Below are positions 37,523-50,225 of a stretch of 64,000 bases of DNA, in pieces (position 1 is the first letter of the stretch; the number at the start of each line of letters is the position of its first letter). The stretch is from Geminicoccaceae bacterium. GTDB lineage: Bacteria; Pseudomonadota; Alphaproteobacteria; Geminicoccales; Geminicoccaceae. Both the position numbers and the translations under genes were made by a program. The stretch spans positions 62,001 to 126,000 of the forward strand of contig JACKIN010000004.1 in NCBI GenBank assembly GCA_020638495.1, given 5' to 3'. The notes beneath the pieces were generated by a model. The model was not told where the DNA came from and did no database searches. It saw nothing but the letters and a program-made list of their open reading frames with translations.

Positions 37523-37545
37523 CCGGGGAGGATCATCCTCCCCGG
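37523..37545 (-). terminator. Terminator of ettA
   Basis: A 9-bp stem CCGGGGAGG / CCTCCCCGG with an ATCAT loop (nearly symmetric over 23 bases), 14 bases after the ettA stop. Reading in the ettA direction, a run of seven T lies about 12 bases beyond the stem, so it resembles an intrinsic terminator with an extended spacer. Confidence 0.65.
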
Positions 37546-37558
37546 CTTCTTCCTTCCG

Positions 37559-39235
<1,677 letters not shown>

Positions 39236-39375
39236 GGTGGTCCTTGATGGAGGGTGTGCTGCCGGAGGCGGGGTTGCCGGCTGTCTAGCAACTGGCCGGG
39301 GCTTCGCAAAGGGCGTCGCAGGCGCTAGCCTTCGCCGGCGGCCGTGCAGGGTTCGGCGAGGGGAGGGTTTCCAAC

Positions 39376-39747
39376 GTGGCGAGGCGTGTCCTGATCGTCG
39401 ACGACGAGCCCAACATCGTCATGTCGCTGGAGTTCCTGATGAAGAAGGCGGGCTTCGAGGTGACGGTGGCGCGCAACGGCCGCGAGGCGCTGGACGCGCT
39501 GGCCGGGCCGCCGCCGGATCTCCTGCTGCTCGACGTGATGATGCCCGAGTTCGACGGCTACGAGGTGTGCGAGCGGATCCGCGCCGATCCCGCCTGGGCC
39601 TCGACCACGATCTTCATGCTGACGGCCAGGGGCCGCGACAGCGAGCGCGACCGCGGCCTGGCGCTCGGCGCGGACGCCTATGTGACCAAGCCCTTCTCGA
39701 CCCGCGAGCTGGTGGCGCAGATCGAGGCGGTGATGGCCAGCAAGTGA
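39376..39747 (+). CDS. Response regulator, receiver domain only
   Basis: A 123-residue CheY-like protein with acidic pocket D9/D10, phosphoacceptor D53 (LLLDVMMPEFDG), the Thr in MLTARG and K105 (VTKPFS). There is no output domain, so it acts by protein contact. It is the first gene of an operon with a 63-residue membrane protein and a symporter-like histidine kinase, which is therefore its probable kinase. GTG start with GGGGAGGG upstream. Confidence 0.9.
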   Translation: MARRVLIVDDEPNIVMSLEFLMKKAGFEVTVARNGREALDALAGPPPDLLLLDVMMPEFDGYEVCERIRADPAWASTTIFMLTARGRDSERDRGLALGADAYVTKPFSTRELVAQIEAVMASK

Positions 39748-39748
39748 C

Positions 39749-39940
39749 ATGATCGACGGCCGCCGCCGGCGCTATCTCCTGGCCACGCTGATCCTGGCGC
39801 TGCTGCTCTTCAACGCGCCTCTGGCCATCGTCGCCGACGGGCTGGGCGAGGGCGGCTACCTGCCGCTCTATCTCTTCCTCGGCTGGACGCTGGTCATCCT
39901 GCTCGCCTGCCTCGTCATGCAGTGGCGGGCGAAATCCTGA
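39749..39940 (+). CDS. Small two-helix membrane protein
   Basis: A 63-residue protein with two hydrophobic helices (YLLATLILALLLFNAPLAIV and LPLYLFLGWTLVILLACLVM) and a basic start MIDGRRRR. It lies between the response regulator and the symporter-kinase, with its stop overlapping the kinase start (TGATG). Similar short proteins accompany symporters of the SSS family (for example DUF4212-type), so it may be an accessory subunit of the symporter domain. This is inferred from context. Confidence 0.75.
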   Translation: MIDGRRRRYLLATLILALLLFNAPLAIVADGLGEGGYLPLYLFLGWTLVILLACLVMQWRAKS

Positions 39941-42663
39941 TGTTCTCGCCCTGGTTCATCGTCGCCGCCGCCGCCGCCTATCTCGGGCTGCTCTTCGTCA
40001 TCGCCAGCTACGGCGACCGGCGGGCGCACGAGGGGCGGCAGCTGATCGACAATCCGCTCGTCTACACGCTGAGCATGGCGGTCTATTGCACGTCCTGGAC
40101 CTTCTACGGCTCGGTCGGGCTGGCCTCTGAGGCCGGCATCGCCTTCCTGCCGACCTATCTCGGGCCGACGCTGGCGGCGTTGCTCTTCCCCTTCGTGCTG
40201 CACAAGATCCTCAGGATCGCCAAGACCTACAGCATCACCTCGGTCGCCGATTTCCTCGCTGCCCGCTACGGCAAGAGCACAGCGCTCGGCGGCATCGCCA
40301 CGGCGGTCGCGATGATCGCCGGGATCCCCTATATCGCCCTGCAGCTCAAGGCGCTCTCGGCCAGCGCCAACGTGATGCTCGGGCTCGGCGACGGCGAGGG
40401 CATCCTGCCCTTCGGCATCGACAGCGGCTTCGTCATCGCCATCGTCATGGCGGTCTTCGCCATCCTCTTCGGCACCCGCCACATCGATGCGACCGAGACC
40501 CACCAGGGCATGGTGCTGGCCATCGCCTTCGAGAGCATCGTCAAGCTCACCACCTTCATCGCCGTCGGCATCTTCGTCACCTTCTTCCTCTATGACGGCT
40601 TCGATTCGATCATCCAGGCGACGCGTGCCGCCGGGCACGGCGATCTCCTGCTGATGCCGGAGGGCTGGAACTACTTCGACTGGTTCTTGATGATCCTGCT
40701 CGCCGGCTCGGTCGTCTTCGTGCTGCCGAGGCAGTTCCAGGTGGCGGTGATCGAGAACGTCGACGAGCGGCACATCCGGACCGCCACCTGGGCCTTCCCG
40801 ACATATCTCCTGCTGATCAACATCTTCGTCATCCCGATCGCGCTCGCCGGCCGGCTCGGCGGCATCGAGAACGGCGACCTGATCGTGCTCTTCCTGCCGC
40901 TCGAGGCCGCCGCACCCTGGCTGGCGCTGGTCGTCTTCATCGGCGGGCTGAGTGCCGCGACCGCCATGATCATCGTCTCGACCGTGGCGCTGAGCACGAT
41001 GATCTCGAACGACGTGGTGATGCCGGTGCTGCTCCGCGTCGAGGCGCTGCAGCTCACCCGGCGACGGCATCTCTCGCGGCTGGTCATCACCATCCGCCGC
41101 GCCTCGATCCTGCTGCTGCTGGTGCTCGCCTACATCTTCTTTCAGGCGGTCGGTGCCGGCTACGGGCTGGTCGGCATCGGGCTCATCGCCTTCGCGGCGG
41201 TGGCGCAACTGGTGCCGGCGCTCGTGCTCGGCATCTTCTGGCGCGACGCCAACCTGGTCGGCGCACTCGCCGGGCTCACGGCGGGCATCGCCGTCTGGGG
41301 TGTGACCCTCATCGTGCCGGCCCTCGCGAAGACCGGGGTGATCGACCCGGCCATCCTGGTGGACGGCTTCCTCGGCTCACCCCTGCTGCGGCCCGAGGCG
41401 CTCTTCGGGCTCGACGGGCTGCAGCCGGTCAGCCACGCGCTCTTCTGGAGCATCACCGTCAACCTGCTGCTCCTGGTCGGCGGCTCGCTGCTCTTCCAGC
41501 AGGACAACCTGCAGCGGCTGCAGGCGCTGCTCTTCGTCAACATCTTCGAGCGCGAGGGCACCACCCGGATCTGGCGCGGCGACACGCGCGTGGCCGAGCT
41601 CCACGAGCTCCTGCTGCGCTTCATCGGGCGCGAGCAGGCCGAGCACGTGCTGGCCACCGATGCCTATCGCCGCGGGCACAGGCTGGCGATGGAGGAGCGC
41701 GCCGATGCCGAGTTCGTGCAGCTGGTCGAGCGGCATGTGGCCCGGGCGATCGGCGCCGCCTCGGCCCGCGCCATGGTGGCGTCGGTGGTCCGGGGCGAGG
41801 TGATCGGGCCGGACGACATCCTCGAGATCCTCGACGAGGCGAGCCAGGTGATCGAGTACAGCCACCAGCTCGAGGAGCGATCGCGGGCGCTCGAGCAGGC
41901 CGGGGCGGAGCTCAAGCAGATCAACGAGCGGCTCAGGCAGCTCGACCGGATGAAGGACGATTTCCTCGCGACGGTCAGCCACGAGCTCAGAACGCCTTTG
42001 ACCTCGATCCGCTCGTTCTCGGAGATCCTGATCGACAACCCCGATCTCGAGCTCGAGGAGCGCAAGGAGTTCCTCGGCATCGTGGTGCGCGAGAGCGAGC
42101 GGCTGACGCGGTTGATCAACAACGTGCTCGATCTCTCGAAGATCGAATCCGGCAGCATGGACTGGCATGTGCGGGATGTCGACCTCGTCGCCGTGATCGA
42201 CGAGGCCATGGCGGCGACCAGGGGCCTCGCCAGCGAGCTCGGGGCGACGCTCGAGCGCGGGGCCGTGCCGGACCAGCCGGCGCTGGTCCGCGGCGACCAC
42301 GACCGTCTCGTCCAGGTGGCGGTCAATCTCCTCGGCAACGCCTTCAAGTTCGTGCCGGCCAAGGGCGGGATCGCCCGGATCGGCGTCACCCGCGACGGCG
42401 CCGACTGGGTGGTCGGCGTCGAGGACAACGGCCCGGGCGTCAGCCTGCAGTATCGTGACGCGATCTTCGAGAAGTTCCACCAGGCGAGCGAGAGCCTCAA
42501 GGACCGGCCCAAGGGGACGGGGCTCGGGCTCACCATCTGCCAGCAGATCGTGAGCCATTTCGGCGGCCGGATCTGGGTCGAGGACGCGCCCCTGGGCGGC
42601 GCCTGCTTCCGCTTCCGCCTGCCGGCGCTGCCGGCGGCCCAGACCCGGGCGGCGGCCGAATGA
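39940..42663 (+). CDS. Sodium:solute symporter-like sensor histidine kinase
   Basis: A 907-residue hybrid. The first 570 or so residues form a 13-helix SSS/SLC5 symporter (TFYGSVGLASEAGIAFLPTY, FLAARYGKS), as in CbrA/CrbS-type sensors. A cytoplasmic linker with a coiled coil (LEERSRALEQAGAELKQINE) leads to a HisKA domain with phosphoacceptor H681 (VSHELRTPLTSIRSF) and a HATPase domain with NLLGNAFKF, DNGPGVSL, FEKFHQ and GTGLGLTI. It presumably senses the transported or bound solute and signals to the receiver gene two positions upstream. ATG 39940 is chosen over GTG 39922 because it overlaps the preceding stop. Confidence 0.9.
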   Translation: MFSPWFIVAAAAAYLGLLFVIASYGDRRAHEGRQLIDNPLVYTLSMAVYCTSWTFYGSVGLASEAGIAFLPTYLGPTLAALLFPFVLHKILRIAKTYSITSVADFLAARYGKSTALGGIATAVAMIAGIPYIALQLKALSASANVMLGLGDGEGILPFGIDSGFVIAIVMAVFAILFGTRHIDATETHQGMVLAIAFESIVKLTTFIAVGIFVTFFLYDGFDSIIQATRAAGHGDLLLMPEGWNYFDWFLMILLAGSVVFVLPRQFQVAVIENVDERHIRTATWAFPTYLLLINIFVIPIALAGRLGGIENGDLIVLFLPLEAAAPWLALVVFIGGLSAATAMIIVSTVALSTMISNDVVMPVLLRVEALQLTRRRHLSRLVITIRRASILLLLVLAYIFFQAVGAGYGLVGIGLIAFAAVAQLVPALVLGIFWRDANLVGALAGLTAGIAVWGVTLIVPALAKTGVIDPAILVDGFLGSPLLRPEALFGLDGLQPVSHALFWSITVNLLLLVGGSLLFQQDNLQRLQALLFVNIFEREGTTRIWRGDTRVAELHELLLRFIGREQAEHVLATDAYRRGHRLAMEERADAEFVQLVERHVARAIGAASARAMVASVVRGEVIGPDDILEILDEASQVIEYSHQLEERSRALEQAGAELKQINERLRQLDRMKDDFLATVSHELRTPLTSIRSFSEILIDNPDLELEERKEFLGIVVRESERLTRLINNVLDLSKIESGSMDWHVRDVDLVAVIDEAMAATRGLASELGATLERGAVPDQPALVRGDHDRLVQVAVNLLGNAFKFVPAKGGIARIGVTRDGADWVVGVEDNGPGVSLQYRDAIFEKFHQASESLKDRPKGTGLGLTICQQIVSHFGGRIWVEDAPLGGACFRFRLPALPAAQTRAAAE

Positions 42664-42688
42664 GCGGCGGCCGGAGGCTGGAGCGAAG

Positions 42689-42705
42689 GCCCGCTCGCCG
42701 CGGGC
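42689..42705. terminator. Hairpin between convergent genes
   Basis: A 6-bp stem GCCCGC / GCGGGC with a TCGCC loop fills the gap between the symporter-kinase and the converging mlaC gene. No T-run. Confidence 0.4.
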
Positions 42706-43365
42706 TCAGAGCAGCGCGCCGCTGCGCTCCTCCATCGCCGCGATCAGGCCGGGCATGCCTTCGCGCTCGACGATGCTGCCGACCTCGTTGCGCTGGCTGA
42801 CGACGAGGCTCACCCCCTCGGCGACCACGTCGATGATGGCGAAGCTGCCGTCCTTCTCGCGCACCCGCCAGTCGACCTTGAGCGGCGGCTTGCCGGCGAC
42901 GCGGATGATCCGGCTCGCGACGGTGCTGTCGATCTCGCTCACCTGCTGGCTGCCGACGATCTCGAAGGTCTGGCCGTTGTAGTCACCGAGACGCGCGGCC
43001 AGCGTCTTCATCAAAAGCTCGTGGAAAAGCCGCAGATAGGTCTCACGCTCCTCCGTCGATGCGGTCCTCCAGTAGCGCCCGAGCACCAGCTTGGCGATCA
43101 GGTCGATGTCGGTGTAGGAATCGAGCATCGTCTTCAGATCGGCGAGCTTCTGCGCGTTGTCCTTGGACGCATCGGTGAGGATCTCCATGACCTCGTCACC
43201 GATCTGGCTGATGAAGGCCTCGGCGTCGGGCACGGCGGCCATGGCCCCGGCCGGCAGCCAGGGGACGGGCAGCCACGGCAGGGTGGCGCCGAGCACGGCC
43301 GTGGCGAGCAGGTTGCGCCGCCGCCGGGACCTCACTGTCACGTCGTTGCTAGTCGAGTGGCTCAT
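42706..43365 (-). CDS. mlaC: Phospholipid-binding periplasmic protein MlaC
   Basis: A 219-residue MlaC/Ttg2D protein, the periplasmic shuttle of the retrograde phospholipid pathway. Twin-arginine-like start (RSRRRRNLLATAVLGATLPW), then VPDAEAFISQIGDEVMEILT, LVLGRYWRTASTEERETYLR, and KPPLKVDWRVREKDGSFAII with DVVAEGVSLVVSQRNE, the family core. It overlaps the end of mlaA by 17 bases, suggesting coupled translation. ATG 43365 is chosen; ATG 43380 is an alternative, neither with a strong Shine-Dalgarno. Confidence 0.9.
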   Translation of the reverse strand: MSHSTSNDVTVRSRRRRNLLATAVLGATLPWLPVPWLPAGAMAAVPDAEAFISQIGDEVMEILTDASKDNAQKLADLKTMLDSYTDIDLIAKLVLGRYWRTASTEERETYLRLFHELLMKTLAARLGDYNGQTFEIVGSQQVSEIDSTVASRIIRVAGKPPLKVDWRVREKDGSFAIIDVVAEGVSLVVSQRNEVGSIVEREGMPGLIAAMEERSGALL

Positions 43366-44110
43366 CGAAGATGCTTTCATACTCGTCACCCAGACCTGCC
43401 CCATTCTTCCGGATTTGGGCCTCCCTGTTCTGCAGGAAGGCGCTGCGCGCGGCGACATAGAAGTCCAGGCTGTTCGCCTGGAGGTCGTCGATCAACGGGC
43501 CATAGCGGTAGCGCGTGTCGACGGCGGTGATCGCGAAGCGGCCGAGCCGCATCGGCGTGTCGGTGAAATAGAGCGTCGGATCCAGAATGAAAGAATCGAC
43601 GGCGATGCCGGTGGCATCGCGCACCGTCGAGGGGCCGAGGATGGGCAGCACGAGGTAGGGGCCGGCGCCGATGCCGTAGACGCCGAGCGTCTGGCCGAAA
43701 TCGGCTTCCTCGCGCGGCGGGATGCCGAAATAGTTGGCGAAGTCGACGAGCCCGAGCAGGCCGAAGGTCGTGTTGACCATGAATCGCCCGAGGGTGATGC
43801 CGGCCTGCTCGCGCTCGCCCTGCAGGAGCTGGTTGGCGAAGACGATGGGGGCCCGCAGGTTCGCGAGGAAATTGGTCACGCCGCGCTTGGCCGGGTCCGG
43901 CACCGCGAAGCCGTAGAGCTGGGTGACCGGCTTCAGGATGGTGCCGTCGACGATCAGGTTGAACTGGAAGACCGCCCGGTTCAAAGGCTCGAGCGGGTCG
44001 TCCACGCCCTGCGCCGCGGCCCGCGGTGCCGCCGAGAGCAGCAGCAGGGCCACGGCCACGCAGGCGAGCGCCGCACGCCAATGGGCTGCCGTGCTTGCGG
44101 AACGAGCCAT
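43349..44110 (-). CDS. mlaA: Outer-membrane lipid asymmetry protein MlaA (VacJ)
   Basis: A 253-residue MlaA/VacJ protein that removes phospholipids from the outer leaflet of the outer membrane and passes them to MlaC. Conserved: DPLEPLNRAVFQFNLIVDGT, RGVTNFLANLRAPIVFANQL, RFMVNTTFGLLGLVDFA, ADFGQTLGVYGIGAGPYLVL and PILGPSTVRDATG. The signal sequence ends SAAPRAAAQG with no lipobox cysteine at the cleavage site, so unlike the E. coli protein it is probably not a lipoprotein. The remaining mla genes are not in this window. Confidence 0.92.
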   Translation of the reverse strand: MARSASTAAHWRAALACVAVALLLLSAAPRAAAQGVDDPLEPLNRAVFQFNLIVDGTILKPVTQLYGFAVPDPAKRGVTNFLANLRAPIVFANQLLQGEREQAGITLGRFMVNTTFGLLGLVDFANYFGIPPREEADFGQTLGVYGIGAGPYLVLPILGPSTVRDATGIAVDSFILDPTLYFTDTPMRLGRFAITAVDTRYRYGPLIDDLQANSLDFYVAARSAFLQNREAQIRKNGAGLGDEYESIFDEPLD

Positions 44111-44362
44111 TGCCTATCCTCGACGATGCCGCAGCCGGATCGCTTGGCTACCGGGTCCGGTGCAGGGGTCTATCCGGGCCCCGCCCGGTTTTCAAGCGGC
44201 CTCTAGCTAGCACGGAAAACCTAAGCGATGCTTAACGTATGTTCATAGTCACTTATGCGGGCCGGACGCTCGGGCTGTCGTGCCGGCGTTGCCTGGCCTA
44301 GGTTGCGACCGGCGATCAGAGGGCCACGCGTGGCGCTGGCGGTCCGACCCGAAGGAGCATCG

Positions 44363-44629
44363 ATGAGCACGGTTCGCGTCGTTTCGTTCAATTCGCTCAG
44401 GCGTCGGCTGGCCACGGTGCTGGGGGACGATTCGCCCCTGTTCCAGCGCTTTGCCGAGGCCCTCGGCGCGTCGGACGAGAGCCTGCTCACGGCCCTGATC
44501 GATTCCCTCGACAGCCATCCGCCGGCGGTCAAGAAGGAGGTGGAGGGGGCGCTTCTGGCCTGGCTCTTCGATGCGGAGGACGCGACGGGCCTGGCCGATC
44601 TGGCGCCCGCCAGCGAAGCCCGGCACTGA
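44363..44629 (+). CDS. Hypothetical protein
   Basis: An 88-residue soluble protein I do not recognise. GAAGGAG lies 5 bases before the ATG and codon use matches neighbours. It is predicted mostly helical (FNSLRRRLATVLGDDSPLFQ, SLLTALIDSLDSHPPAVKKE) and ends acidic. It lies divergent from mlaA and 84 bases before the methionine regulator, with the regulator's operator-like repeat in that gap. Upstream at 44222-44234 is a small inverted repeat TAAGC-GAT-GCTTA, possibly a regulatory site for it or mlaA. Confidence 0.6.
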   Translation: MSTVRVVSFNSLRRRLATVLGDDSPLFQRFAEALGASDESLLTALIDSLDSHPPAVKKEVEGALLAWLFDAEDATGLADLAPASEARH

Positions 44630-44679
44630 CCCGAAGGGGCGTCCAGCAACTGAAGTCGGGCTTGCCAAGGCCGGGACAA

Positions 44680-44695
44680 CGATATAAAGATATCG
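44680..44695 (+). promoter_or_regulatory. Probable operator for the ArsR-type methionine regulator
   Basis: A perfect inverted repeat CGATAT-AAAG-ATATCG, ending 18 bases before the regulator start, with a further half-like GCATAT at 44696-44701. AT-rich in a GC-rich setting. ArsR-type dimers bind such repeats, so autoregulation of the regulator-metF-metH operon is likely. Confidence 0.65.
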
Positions 44696-44713
44696 GCATA
44701 TCCTTCTTTCGCC

Positions 44714-45757
44714 ATGCGGAAGCTGCGGACGCCGATGACGCCAGGACCGATCTCGCCGGGAAACGCGCCGCTCGATGAGCTGCTCGCCGGCCTGAGGGCC
44801 GCCGCCGAGCCCTCGCGGCTGCGGCTGCTCGCCGTCTGCAGCCACGGCGAGTGGACGGTGAGCGAGCTGGTCCAGGTGATGGCGCAGAGCCAGCCCCGGA
44901 TCTCGCGGCATCTCAAGCTTCTGGCCGAGGCCGGCCTGCTCGAGCGGTTTCGCGAGGGCAGCTGGGTCTTCTATCGTCGGGCGCAGAGCGGGGCACCTGC
45001 CCGGCTCGCCCGCTCGCTCTGCCGCCTCCTGCCCGAGGACGATCCGCTGCTGCAGCTCGATCGCGGGCGGCTGGCGGCGATCCGGGCCTCGCGCCGGCGG
45101 CAGGCCGAGCGCTTCTTCGACGCCCGTGCCGCCTTTTGGGACAGCGAGGGCGACGTCGCCATCGAGGCCGGCGCCGTCGAGCAGGAGCTCATCGGGATCT
45201 TCGCGGCCGAGCGCGCCGACTCGCTGCTCGATATCGGCACCGGCACCGGCCGGATCCTGCAGGTGCTGGCCGGCCAGATCGGCAGCGGCCTCGGGGTCGA
45301 TCTCAGCCACGACATGCTCCGGGTGGCGCGGGCCAACCTCGACCGGCGCGAGGCCCGCAACTGCCAGGTCCGCTATGGTGACATGTACCAGCTGCCGCTG
45401 GTCGACGGCAGCGTCGCGGCGGTGACCCTGCACCAGGTGCTGCACTTCGCGGACGACCCCCTGGCGGCGCTGGCCGAGGCGTCACGCGTGCTGCGGCCGG
45501 GTGGGCGGCTCGTTGTCGTCGACCTCGCCCGGCACGCGCTCGAATGGCTGCGCGCCGACAAGGGGCACCGGCGCCTCGGCTTCGCCGAGAGCGAGCTCGC
45601 CGACTGGTTCGCCGAGCTCGGCCTCGAGCCGGCGCCCGCGGTGCGGCTCGCCGGCGATGGTGCCGATGTCTGCATCTGGCTCGCCAGGAAGCCGGTAGCC
45701 GAAGCCTTGCACGACGACACGACCGACGATCAACCCGCCGCGGAGAGGGCCGCCTGA
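44714..45757 (+). CDS. ArsR-family regulator fused to a SAM-dependent methyltransferase domain
   Basis: A 347-residue two-domain protein. Residues 20-95 form an ArsR winged helix (LLAGLRAAAEPSRLRLLAVC, MAQSQPRISRHLKLLAEAGL) lacking the metal-binding cysteine box. Residues 130-320 form a class I methyltransferase with motif I LLDIGTGTGRILQVL (about 171-185), GVDLSHDMLRVAR and the VLRPGGRLVVVDLA post-motif. It overlaps metF by one base (TGATG). I recall related ArsR-methyltransferase proteins acting as SAM/SAH-responsive methionine regulators (SahR/SamR type), which fits the context; a true methyltransferase activity is also possible. No Shine-Dalgarno precedes ATG 44714, so the mRNA may be leaderless. 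Confidence 0.85.
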   Translation: MRKLRTPMTPGPISPGNAPLDELLAGLRAAAEPSRLRLLAVCSHGEWTVSELVQVMAQSQPRISRHLKLLAEAGLLERFREGSWVFYRRAQSGAPARLARSLCRLLPEDDPLLQLDRGRLAAIRASRRRQAERFFDARAAFWDSEGDVAIEAGAVEQELIGIFAAERADSLLDIGTGTGRILQVLAGQIGSGLGVDLSHDMLRVARANLDRREARNCQVRYGDMYQLPLVDGSVAAVTLHQVLHFADDPLAALAEASRVLRPGGRLVVVDLARHALEWLRADKGHRRLGFAESELADWFAELGLEPAPAVRLAGDGADVCIWLARKPVAEALHDDTTDDQPAAERAA

Positions 45758-46674
45758 TGACCATCCAGACCCAGAGCTCGCCGACGAGCTGGACCCTTGC
45801 CGCGGAGCTGCCGGACGTGCGCCTGTCGATCGAGCTCTTCCCGCCGAAATGGCCCGCCGGGGCCATGGCGCTGCTCGAGGAGATCGACGTGCTCGAGGCG
45901 CTGGCGCCGGCGCACTACACGGTCACCAGCGGCGCCGGCGGCAACGGCAACACCGAGACGCGCAACGTGGTCGAGGCGGTGCGCGAGCATACCGGCCGGC
46001 CGGTCGTGGCGCACATGACCTGCATCGGCCGCAGCCGGGCCGAGATCGACGCGGTGGCCGAGGACTACTGGCAGGCCGGCATCCGCCATGTGGTGGCGCT
46101 ACGCGGCGATCTGCCGAAGGGCAGCGAGGGGCCCTACGCGCCGCGGGCCGACGGCTATGGCTACGCCTCGGATCTGGTCGCCGGGCTCAAGGCACGGCAC
46201 GATTTCGAGGTCAGCGTCGGCTGCTACCCGGAGACCCACCCCGAGGCGGCGAGTGCGGATGCCGACCTCGACAGCGTGGCGCGCAAGGTGGATGCGGGGG
46301 CGGACTGGCTGATCAGCCAGTACTGCTTCGACACCGACCAGATCCTGCGCTTTCGCGACCGGCTGGCGGCGCGCGGCATCGCCACACCCTTCGTGCCCGG
46401 CATCATGCCGATCCACAACTTCACCCAGATCCGGCGCTTCAGCGAGCGCTGCGGCGCCGGCGTGCCGGCCTGGCTGGTCAAGCTCTTCGACGGGGTCGAG
46501 CCCGGCAGCGACCTGCACAAGATGGTGGCGGCGACCGTCGCCTCCGAGCAGTGCCGCCGGCTGGTCGCCGAGGGCTTCGGCCAGCTCCACCTCTACGCGC
46601 TCAACCGGGCGGAGCTCAGCGTCGCCGTCTTCCGCCTGCTCGGCGGTCGGCCGGCGCTCTCGCTGGCCGCCTGA
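45757..46674 (+). CDS. metF: Methylenetetrahydrofolate reductase
   Basis: A 305-residue flavoprotein reducing 5,10-methylene-THF to 5-methyl-THF for methionine synthesis. Conserved blocks: LSIELFPPKWPAGAMALLEE with the catalytic Glu (E in SIELFPPK), HYTVTSGAGG, RPVVAHMTCIGRSRAEIDAV, RHVVALRGDLPKG, SVGCYPETHPEA, ADWLISQYCFDTD and FVPGIMPI. Starts in the regulator's stop codon; GGAGAGG upstream. The next gene consumes its product. Confidence 0.94.
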   Translation: MTIQTQSSPTSWTLAAELPDVRLSIELFPPKWPAGAMALLEEIDVLEALAPAHYTVTSGAGGNGNTETRNVVEAVREHTGRPVVAHMTCIGRSRAEIDAVAEDYWQAGIRHVVALRGDLPKGSEGPYAPRADGYGYASDLVAGLKARHDFEVSVGCYPETHPEAASADADLDSVARKVDAGADWLISQYCFDTDQILRFRDRLAARGIATPFVPGIMPIHNFTQIRRFSERCGAGVPAWLVKLFDGVEPGSDLHKMVAATVASEQCRRLVAEGFGQLHLYALNRAELSVAVFRLLGGRPALSLAA

Positions 46675-46721
46675 TCCGGCGGCGCAAGGCGCCGCGGCAA
46701 AATACCGATAGAAGGAACATC

Positions 46722-50221
<3,500 letters not shown>

Positions 50222-50225
<4 letters not shown>

